Notes under the pieces: model-generated
Told to the model about the DNA's origin: nothing
The model's input: only the letters and a program-made list of their open reading frames with translations
Databases searched by the model: none
Shown: piece after piece, positions 48,101 through 57,158 of the stretch
Layout: every line of letters starts with the position of its first letter
Position numbering within the stretch: position 1 is the stretch's first letter
Made by a program: the position numbers and the translations under genes
Assembly: GCA_025716815.1 (NCBI GenBank)
Contig: JAIXMN010000009.1
Span: 186,001-250,000 of the forward strand
Direction of reading: 5' to 3'
Length of the DNA: 64,000 nt
Source of the DNA: Dichotomocladium elegans
Taxonomy: Eukaryota > Mucoromycota > Mucoromycetes > Mucorales > Lichtheimiaceae

Positions 48101-49499
48101 TCCCCGCCAAGTAACTCCCGCGGCTATGTCTAACGACAAGACCCTCCAACCAAACTAGAGGGCCAGCACAGAGAAGCTCACCGCATGAGGCACGCATCGT
48201 TCCTAGTAAAGGAAAGTAGGTTTGGTATCTTTGGGTGCACTGCAACGCCTTACTTTCACGACCCTTCTTACTCACTTACCTGATCATTCAGTAGTCTAGA
48301 GCCGGCAAAGAGCGAAGAGCAGAGATGCCCAAAGGCAAAGCAACTGTTTGGTAATTGCCTGGTGTGCACATCTCTGTTTTGTCGCACACCCACTCTGCTC
48401 TCGCTCTTTCCTAAAAAAAAAGCAACGCATCGTTGGCAAGGTCCCCGCCAAGTAACTCCCGCGGCTATGTCTAACGACAAGACCCTCCAACCAAACTAGA
48501 GGGCCAGCACAGAGAAGCTCACCGCATGAGGCACGCACCGTTGCTAGTAAAGGAAAGTAGGTTTGGTATCTTTGGGTGCACTGCAACGCCTTACTTTCAC
48601 GACCCTTCTTACTCACTTACCTGATCATTCAGTAGTCTAGAGCCGGCAAAGAGCGAAGAGCAGAGATGCCCAAAGGCAAAGCAACTGTTTGGTAATTGCC
48701 TGGTGTGCACATCTCTGTTTTGTCGCACACCCACTCTGCTCTTGCTCTTTCCTAAAAAAAAAAGCAACGCATCGTTGGCAAGGTCCCCGCCAAGTAACTC
48801 CCGCGGCTATGTCTAACGACAAGACCCTCCAACCAAACTAGAGGGCCAGCACAGAGAAGCTCACCGCATGAGGCACGCACCGTTGCTAGTAAAGGAAAGT
48901 AGGTTTGGTATCTTTGGGTGCACTGCAACGCCTTACTTTCACGACCCTTCTTAATCACTTACCTAATCATTCAGTAGTCTAGAGCCGGCAAAGAGCGAAG
49001 AGCAGAGATGCCCAAAGGCAAAGCAACTGTTTGGTAATTGCCTGGTGTGCACATCTCTGTTTTGTCGCACACCCACTCTGCTCTCGCTCTTTCCTAAAAA
49101 AAAAGCAACGCATCGTTGGCAAGGTCCCCGCCAAGTAACTCCCGCGGCTATGTCTAACGACAAGACCCTCCAACCAAACTAGAGGGCCAGCACAGAGAAG
49201 CTCACCGCATGAGGCACGCACCGTTGCTAGTAAAGGAAAGTAGGTTTGGTATCTTTGGGTGCACTGCAACGCCTTACTTTCACGACCCTTCTTACTCACT
49301 TACCTGATCATTCAGTAGTCTAGAGCCGGCAAAGAGCGAAGAGCAAAGATGCCCAAAGGCAAAGCAACGGTTTGGTAATTGCCTGGTGTGCACATCTCTG
49401 TTTTGTCGCACACCCACTCTGCTCTTGTTCTTTCCAGAAAATCGAATCTTAAATTTTGAACTTTCCAACCAAACTAAATGGCCGGAGCAGAGAAGTATA
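45188..49499 (+). repeat. 341-bp satellite array, copy B (about 12.3 units)
   Basis: Unit starts fall near 45228, 45569, 45910, 46250, 46591, 46932, 47273, 47615, 47956, 48296, 48637, 48979 and a partial at 49320; spacing is 340-342 bp. Units are nearly identical, differing at a few sites: the A-run and CTCGCTC/CTTGCTC preceding it, TTAATC/TTACTC before ACTTACCT, and CGTTGC/CGTTCC. The repeated 106- or 66-aa minus-strand frames are by-products. Confidence 0.97.
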
Positions 49500-49828
49500 A
49501 TGTGGGGATGATATTTGGCTAAGTAACATGGTTTAGGATTCTTGAAGATTGTGGCGGCATACCTGAAAAGAATGAGTGTTAACTGGGCTTATGGGCAGCG
49601 CTGAGAACTGGGTGGGAGTCACGCTTATTGATTTTAGCGAGCTTTTGCTACACTATCACTGCCTAAATCTGGAAACAAAATCATTTGATTGGATAACCTT
49701 CATGCATGAATCTCGTCTTTTCTATTCCTCACCGCGCTCTTCTTTCTCCGAATTCCGAGGAATGACACTATCGTGGTATGCATTGGTTCCGATAAAGGTA
49801 CATAGGTACAACACCATTGAAGTTGCTT

Positions 49829-51740
49829 GTCATCTAGGGATTCGATTGAGTGGCTCAAAGACAACTTCTCCGTGCAAGATGTTGTGGTGGGATTTTATAT
49901 TGTTGGCAAATACAGTCCATCGCAGCAACGTTTTGCGGAAGCGGAATTCCAGGACTCCGTCAAACGTTTGGTGCAGGTTGGGAGCAGAGAAGCAGCAGAA
50001 TGGGCGACATCGACTATTGCCAACGATTATGAGGTATTCATTTTTGTTTGATATATTACTTTAAAGGCTCTAACGAGGTAAAATGGTATTTCTTGCCTAT
50101 ATTCATTTAGATTTTGAGGAAGAAGGATGTCTTATCGTTTTGGAAAAAGGCTACCAGCGAAGAAGCCCAAGCGTTAGAAACTAACCAATCTAATGAGTGG
50201 ACGATCAAGTTTTACCAGGCCGCTGACTTCCAGGGCAAGGGCAAGGGCAAGGGCAGAGCCGCGCCGCAGTTACCCAACCCACCACCACCCGCAACTCGTC
50301 TGGAGCAACAACAAGCCGATGGTGTCTACGTCGCAGGGCTAGGTAATTCCATTGGAACATACATCCGTGCTGTAGCAGAGGGACAAGTCACGCATTACGA
50401 TCAAGCAACGCAAAGAGGCAAATACTTTATCTGGTACCACAGCAAATCATGCGAAGAAGCATGGGCTTGTGCTGACTCTTCTGTCTGACTGGCAATAGCG
50501 CTGGGATGAACGGTGTTCTAGATCTGACAGACGTATCAGAAGGAAGCCAGCTGTCTACCCTGACCAAAGACCAGCAAGATGAGCTGAAGGGGCGTTTTCC
50601 ACCGCCCTCGAAAACGACAGATGTCTTGCAGGAAAATGTAGCCGGGATTCTTGAAAAGGAAAGTATGGTTTGCAATTTCTGCTGCCATTACTCACAGGTA
50701 TGATCGATTTATAGAGCGACAGGAACTTGGGGAGTTGCATCCAGATGTGCCATGGCCAGTTGTCACGTATGCCCACAAAACGACAAACCGTTTATCGGAT
50801 TCTTTTGCATATGTACGTCTGCCACCGGCTTGAGCTCAACTAATAGCCGCATTTCATAATCTATATAGTCTGGAGCTCCATCACCTCGAACCCGAGTATT
50901 TTATACCAGGGATATTGCACCTGTCAGAGGCTGACTATGTTGCGAAGATTTGGGCGCCTGTGCTAGAGATCCTTTTCCGTGGGACTAAAGCATGGTGCCA
51001 CTGGTAAAAGAAACAAGGAAGAATGGGAGAGATAAGAAAAGATGCCGAGCTGACCATATTTTGTACTTGTAAGGGGAGACACCTTGTCAGAAGCGGACAA
51101 TAAGCTGTCGTTCCGAATGGATCTCAGGATCCTTTGTCGTACTGTTGAGAGCAACGATGCCTGTGACGGCGAACTTGGCCGGGAAATCTCCACGCAAAAG
51201 TATTATCATGACAAAATCAAGCTGATTTTGAACGGTTTACACCAGCTGCACGACATCAACAATAAGTGCAAGATGAACGATACCAGCATATTTCTGGTTC
51301 ATATTCTGGGTAAATGCACTTCATCCCTCGCCGTTATCCCACAGCAAAAGATTTACATTGACATCCTTTTTAGGGTTCGAAGCCTGCTTGTACGCGTTGA
51401 AAAATGTTGCTGATGGGCTATACGTATTGAATTTGGTAACGACTTTTAATTTCCCGACGACCCGAGGCGATATTGCTGCAAGTGTGACGGAATTCATCGA
51501 CGCGTTGACCCTGCTGAAAGTAAGTCGGTGATTTGAAAAAAAGGAATTATGTTACATGTAAACTTCCGTTAGACTTTGGTTTTGGATGGAACCACAAAGA
51601 TTGAGGACAGGAAGAAAAGAAAGAGGCATAGCATGTCAACCATAATCTCGGAGTCATCGACGTCAACATCGCGTCTACCATTCACGTCTAATCCGGTATC
51701 CCAAGAAACCATGGTTTGGTTACCGCCAAAGACGCTTTAG
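49829..51740 (+). CDS. Multi-exon gene of unknown function, copy B
   Basis: Same exon segments as 32610-34521 with two or three amino-acid changes (for example KMNDTSIF for KTNDTSMF near 51270-51290). The core WGDTLSEADNKLSFRMDLRI and KYYHDKIKLILNGLH are intact. The 5' end is not resolved in this copy either. No function can be assigned. Confidence 0.5.
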
Positions 51741-52259
51741 CATATCAAAAAACATTTCACCATGCTCAAATGTCAGTAAAAACATTGCCGCACAGGGCAC
51801 TACTCCGAGAAAATATGGAAATTTCTAAATGCTTCCCTTAAACGCCCGGTTACTTCTATGCCTTCAGCAGAAAGATCATTGCCGTTTACTTTATTTTCCA
51901 AAATAATGACACATGGAATCAAATAAACTTGTCGGATCCATGGATTGGAACATGTTAGGCAGCAAAATACACTACCTCTTCTCCATACCCTTTAACTGAC
52001 CTCCGAAGAGCAGTATGGGTGTCCTGGTGATAACTAGGGCACCGAAGACAACGATCCAGTACGTCGGATGTGGAACCGGGATCTTGCCGCTTGCCTCAAT
52101 TTTATCCATATCAATCGCGGCCTGCGTGTTTCCGGTCAAGTGCCAGAAACGTTTCGGAGGGCCGTTGTCCCCAGAAGGCGTCGACAGGCAGCACCTATAT
52201 CACCGAGTATGCGACAGCAGCAGTGATATCATATATAAATATAATCAACACAGTCTTAT

Positions 52260-52749
52260 GCTCCTCACTGAAGGTTTATTTCTTAAATTTGCTCTCAAGG
52301 TCTTTTTCATACTGTAATGCCCATTGGTGTGCTGCGCAAACATAGATCTTATCTTTGTCGGTGTATATTGTACAGCCGTGCTTAAAGTATGCCACTTTCA
52401 TCTGAATCCTTTCGCTTGAGGATATGCGTAGCAATAAGATCAGGGTCACCCTTGCAAGGTAGACTACGCAGATATTCTGTGCGAAAACAAACAGATTGAA
52501 GAGAGTGCATTTCCTCTTCAAAGGCATAGTCCATAGATTCAGGGCAGCCACGCTCATCAACAACATAGCCTTGCCCATTGAAAAAAAAAAAAAGTTGAAA
52601 TAGATTGCTACATCCTTCGCTGTGAACATGCGACATTTGCTTTGTCAACACGCGTAAAGATTTCTGAGCAAACACGACTTCTATTTTGTGATCCTGCGGC
52701 TTCAGAACTGGCTGGGGTACGACTTCAATTTTGGAAAACAGAATATGTA
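52260..52749 (-). pseudogene. IS630-type transposase N-terminal relic, copy B
   Basis: The minus-strand frame 52675-52382 reads continuously through GQGYVVDERGCPESMDYAF, EEEMHSLQSVCFRTEYLRSL and HILKRKDSDESG. This is the better-preserved version of the relic at 35040-35517. It lacks a DDE core. Confidence 0.5.
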
Positions 52750-53532
52750 CAATGCTCGTGACCTTACGACTAGAATTGGGGAGTAGTAGGGGCAGAATTA
52801 TCTATTTCCCCAGCGTTCTCCGCGTTTGCTATTGTCTGTGCTGATACGGCTATATTTTATTGCAGATTGCCCAACCGCAGTGTACCTGATAATGGAGGGA
52901 GGGGGATCCAAAAGACTCTAGATTCCTCGATGAGGCTCGCAATTTGACTATATTGCACAGCACTATTTCACACTTCACTAGTTCCGATATCGCATGTGCG
53001 CTGTCTCCCCCCATTAAATCCAAGTACCATCCACCATGACTTTTGCCAGGGCAGGGTTTGTAGCCCCTACTGGGTACTTGCTGCAGCGATAGATCGATAC
53101 GACTTTATGTGATACTTTTAATTTCTTGATAGCAAATGCTATGTGCCTCTGATTAAGTCCTCAGGAGGATACTGCTTCGTAACCTTAATTACCTATCACA
53201 TTTGCCGAAGCCAACATCCTCGAATCCCGGAACACCCCTACCAATATCCTCAATGCAGTGTTCTCTTCGGCCCGGGGGAGAGAGAAAGAGAAGGGGGGGC
53301 GGAACACCCCTTTTCTCCCCACATCTACTATAATAAGAATGCATCATTGGATGACGACTTACTGTATTCACCCCAAAGTCCAAGCACAAAGAAGCTCGTC
53401 TTGCCTTTTTTTTTTTTTTTTTTTTTTTAGAAAAAAAATTGTTTAGGGTCCGAAAAAAGGGGAAGGGGGATATACGGCTATAATCTGGGTAGTAAAAAGC
53501 CGACCTGCGTCGAAGATAGTGTCGACACTTGC
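52750..53532. other. Intergenic region right of the duplication
   Basis: No supported gene. It contains a long T-run (about 53406-53428), a purine-rich stretch (53274-53300) and the 3' flank of profilin. A 13-bp word GGAGTAGTAGGGG at 52780-52792 also occurs just left of block copy A (25570-25582). Confidence 0.5.
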
Positions 53533-54221
53533 TTACTATTATAAGCGTGGAAGCAAATTGTTAATATCAAGAGAAGATTGGAATAATCTAACATCAATGC
53601 TTACGTAGCCGACGGAGATCAAGTAATCTGCCAAGTTCTCAACGACCTTGGTGCATTGACCGGGCTGAACACCTTCCTTGTAGATACCAATCAGAATGGC
53701 TTGGTTCGTCTTGACAATACAACAGCCGTCCGATTGCTATTATATTTGGACAAGCGTGAGGATTTATCACTATCGAATAGTGTCTTCTGTCCCTGGCTAG
53801 CCTCCTTTCCTTTCATTTACCTTCTTGCCATAAATCGAGCGCTCATCGGCTCTCAAGACGTAGTACTTATCGCCGTTCATGTGAACACCGGCGCCACGGA
53901 CGCTGTCCGCGTTGCTGAAACCTGTGATGATTTCGTTAACCTCGGTGGCGCTAAGCTGGAATATTAAAGCAACAGGAAATTAGGAATGCAGACTTCTCGA
54001 GATGACACTAGCAGATAGGGGGCACACACAGCACACACACATATATATATAGAGAGAGAGAGAGGCGCGTGCGTGCGCACAAATATGCTTTTTGTCTAGA
54101 CTTCATTTACCTCGAAACCGGGAGACGTGGCCCATTTGGAACCGTTGGTGCCGTAGATGGCGGCCTGGCTAACAAAGCCGGTACCAACGAGGTTGTTGTC
54201 AACATAGGTTTGCCAGGACAT
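53533..54221 (-). CDS. PFY1: Profilin
   Basis: Actin-monomer and polyproline-binding protein that feeds actin to formins and WASP-linked assembly. Exons 54221-54111, 53955-53821, 53736-53605 and 53535-53533 sum to 381 nt, giving 126 aa, the same length as yeast profilin. Start MSWQTYVDNNLVGTGFV; then AAIYGTNGSKWATSPGF, HMNGDKYYVLRADERSIYGK, GCCIVKTNQAILIGIY and the C-terminus NLADYLISVGY are all typical. The last exon supplies only the TAA stop. Its proximity to the WASP gene is probably coincidental but fits the shared actin theme. Confidence 0.95.
54027..54063. repeat. CA/TA/GA compound microsatellite in a profilin intron
   Basis: Runs of CA, then TA, then GA dinucleotides within the first profilin intron (54110-53956). 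Confidence 0.8.
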
Positions 54222-54670
54222 AATGCTGTACTTTCAAAGAGCAGAAAGAGAGATGAAGAGCTAACGAGGTCGGGGCGCCTGCCCTTTTTTTTCTTTGCGT
54301 GTTCCATTCGGGGTGATGCAAACCATTGAAATCCCGATCTTCTTCTCCTCCAGCACAGTGGGCACAGCATTCTACAACGCCTTGCCCCCCCCAAAAAAAC
54401 CAGCCAAAGTGGGGCTTAGAAAAAAGAAGAAATAAAGATGCAATCCCATCCTAATGTCTTCATCAAGGATATTTATCTCTGAAAGACATGGGGCCAAAGG
54501 TTCAAGATACATTCTATTGCTTCATTTCGCAAACAAAATAGGAACGTGATGGATTCGGTGACATAGGCTCCCCTTTTAAATGGGATTTGGACTCCGTCTT
54601 GAAAAGCACACGAGGGTCGGTGGGGGGGGTAGTTTGCCAAAAATAAACGTCGTAAAGCGCAATCCAAGGT
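54222..54670. other. Profilin upstream region
   Basis: About 450 bp between the profilin ATG and the stop of the next minus-strand gene. It should contain the profilin promoter; no specific element was recognised, and the open frames are short. Confidence 0.4.
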
Positions 54671-55172
54671 CTATTTGACGTGAACGGCAGGATGTTTGAT
54701 GGTAAAGGGGAAGGAATAGGCCGCAGTGGCATTTCCCGAGGCGACCCTGGGTGTAAAGGCAAGCTGATAAGTTGCGCCGGGAGGGAGTTCTTGCCATACA
54801 GTAAAGAGGAAAGTCTGATCGCCCTTGAGCTCGAAATCATGCACGAGGTAGCCCATATTTTTTGGCACAAAACCACCCATTTCCACAAGCTGGATCGACC
54901 CTGACTTGGAATACCCGCCCTTGATACGGACCTTGACTCGACTACCTGCATGCATGTATGCATGCATGCATAGAGCACAAACACATATAGGATGAGAGAG
55001 AAGTCTGCATCCAAACCTCCCGGCGTGCTTTGCTCCTCAGAGCATTCGATGACTCGTATCACTTACCGGTTTCCCATTGCGTGAAGAGCGTAGGAGTCAC
55101 AAAGTGCGTAGCCGATGCGGTCAGTATCGTGGCCAGGAACACCGCCATATAGACAAGGAAACGCATTACCAT
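54671..55172 (-). CDS. Small secreted Kre9/Knh1-like protein
   Basis: Exons 55172-55067 and 54945-54671 sum to 381 nt (126 aa). The N-terminus MVMRFLVYMAVFLATILT followed by ASA is a signal peptide. The mature part (FVTPTLFTQWETGSRVKV, GSIQLVEMGGFVPKN, ELPPGATYQLAFTPR, ending AYSFPFTIKHP) has the beta-sandwich pattern of the Kre9/Knh1 N-terminal domain found in fungal cell-wall proteins. There is no GPI signal and no Cys pair. The intron contains an ATGC repeat. A TATA-like box lies about 45 bp upstream. Family assignment is by pattern only. Confidence 0.6.
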
Positions 55173-55963
55173 TGTTGTCAATAAAATGTATATGAAGCAT
55201 CGTCAAGCTTTGTTCTTTTTATACATGTTGCAATTGATTTTATTTTTATTTGTTTGACAACACCTGGTTTTGTCATGGCTGCAGCAGGTATTTTTCTGCC
55301 ATTTCCAATTTTCTTCTCACATATTGGCCATGTAACAGCTTGACCAATATCCTGCGCTTGAGCAAGCCTTTGACGGGTCTTTCATGACCAGAGAAGCCGG
55401 GTATGTTTTATGGCAAGATAGGATGGATGAATGTTTGCGCGATTGACGACGTTGAGCTCAACAAGGTCGTTTTTATAACTCGCCAACGGATCTATCCATT
55501 CCAATCACCCTTTTGGTATTAAAGTGGGTTGGGCCTTGGTGATCATGTGCTTATAGCGTCGACGTGGCTCTCTGAGAAGGGGGAATTTTTGGGATAACGT
55601 TCGTGTGTGAGCAGCCCAATAGGAGAATTTTGGTCACTCGGCTCAAGAGCGCGTGGACAGTCCCGTAAAACGGCACACATCAACTGTACATCAAGTAGTT
55701 CATACCCTAATGGTGGGTCAATAGAGCGATTTATGCTACAAGACCGCATGAGGAGATACTGCCAGAATGGTCAATATTAGAAGAAAAGGGGAGATACATG
55801 TTTTAGTTTGGTGCTTCACGTATAAACCATAGCCATCCATACAACAGGACAACCCACACAGAATGGATATCGATCCTTTAGTTTGACGAGGGGGAAATGA
55901 AAAAATGGACACGGATTAGGATTATCTGGCAAATCCGATCCGACTTCACGCTTTTTATTATTC
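55173..55963. other. Divergent promoter interval between secreted protein and TIP41
   Basis: About 790 bp with no supported gene. It should contain the promoters of both flanking genes; only the TATA-like box at 55215-55224 was picked out. Confidence 0.45.
55215..55224 (-). promoter_or_regulatory. TATA-like box of the small secreted protein gene
   Basis: The minus strand reads GTATAAAAAG about 45 bp upstream of the ATG at 55172. Good core match; inference only. Confidence 0.45.
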
Positions 55964-57093
55964 ATGTCTCACAGGCTCATCAACGAAGGATCGCCTCGCA
56001 CCGGTCTAGTCCAAGGCATCGAGTACAATGGCTGGACAATTAAAAGCAAAAAGGCTCCCATTTGCGGTTCAAGCGAAATGGACGAGTAAGTCAGTTATAG
56101 ATTCGTCACGCTATTTTCTCTTTCTAAGCATGATCTGCACCATTCGAAGCATCCAACAGAAATTTGGAATGCCACCACCTGAAATGGTCTTTGGCAACAA
56201 TTACGTGACGCTCAAATATGGGAATGATATAGAGATCGGGTTCAATGCCATCGATGCTCTTTCGCACGTCGACACGAGCTCCACGAGTTCCGAGCATATC
56301 AAGGTTGCCTATGCTGAGGAGTGGAAGCGAAAAAGGCAAGTGGGTCTTTTTCATCCTTTCTTGATGTTGCGCATAAAAAGTTGACATACTCTGGGTCTTT
56401 CCGCTAAAAGCAATCATAACGACGTCAAGGATGTCATCAAGCCCTATGACTGGACTTACACGACCTCCTACCGAGGCACAACTGCGCACGGTGCCTTTGA
56501 GGTTGCAGACGAGCCTGAGATTGACGTTGTTCGATTACAACGAAAAGACCCGATCTTGTTCTATGACGAAAATATCTTGTACGAAGATGAGCTGGCGGAT
56601 AACGGCACCACCGTCTTGTCAGTGAGACTGGTAAGTTGCACATTGAGGACTGTGCGCTTTTGCTTTTACCCACCTACGCGCACACGTCGATGCATTCATG
56701 CACACACTGACAGGTATAATATATATAAACACCAGCGGGTGATGCCGTCCTGCTTTTTGGTGCTGCAGCGTCTGTTTTTACGCGTCGACGACGTCCTCTT
56801 CCGCATCAATGATACACGAATCTATCATACATTTGGCTCACCGTACGTCATCCGAGAATATATGTCCAGAGAGGATCATTTCAATTCCATTGCCAATGTG
56901 AGTTTGCTCTCTCCCTCTGTTTCTTGGTGCATCTCACTCATTCATTTGAATATTTGCGCATATATGGCTTTTCCTTTAGAAACTACCTGCGGGTCAAGGC
57001 GATGTCTCCTTATTAAATGATACCAACTGGATTTCATCAGTGCTTCCAAAAAAGCCTGAGGTGTTTATTCGCGAACGACTTGCAATCCAATGA
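55964..57093 (+). CDS. TIP41: TIP41-like protein (TOR/PP2A regulator)
   Basis: Binds Tap42 or PP2A-type catalytic subunits and tunes TOR signalling. Exons 55964-56085, 56129-56335, 56411-56630, 56769-56897 and 56980-57093 sum to 792 nt (263 aa), normal for the family. Motifs are YNGWTIKSKKAPICGS, MPPPEMVFGNNYVTLKYG, FNAIDAL, AYAEEW, IKPYDWTYTTSYRGT, YEDELADNG, RVDDVLFRINDTRIYH and the C-terminal IRERL. The second intron has a GC donor (GCAAGT); the GT alternative two codons on would shorten the loop before IKPYDW and fits relatives less well. The stop is 65 bp from the WASP stop (convergent). Confidence 0.94.
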
Positions 57094-57158
57094 ATAAAAA
57101 AAAAAGATACTCGCTTGTTTGCGACAGCGATAACAATGCATCCACTTCTTCATCCAGT

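Larger units (their letters stand above)
39440..52749 (+). repeat. Large direct duplication, copy B
   Basis: Second copy of the block at 25598-35517, 13.3 kb because the satellite has about ten extra units. It differs from A by roughly 1.5% (hand count) over its first 2.5 kb, no visible substitutions over the next ~2.9 kb, and a handful over the rest. Indels are a 32-bp deletion in the pogo right end, the satellite expansion, and a 13-bp difference near 52416. Confidence 0.95.

Noticed and set aside
45228..49299. Repeated 106-aa and 66-aa minus-strand open frames in the satellite
   Set aside because: They are the same repeat unit read many times; the frame changes with the length of one A-run, showing no selection for coding.
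45188..49499. CRISPR-like array
   Set aside because: Units are 341 bp with no spacers; this is a eukaryotic satellite.
31111..53110. 15-bp match TCGATACGACTTTAT at about 31110 and 53095
   Set aside because: A few matches of this length are expected by chance in 64 kb; flanks do not align.
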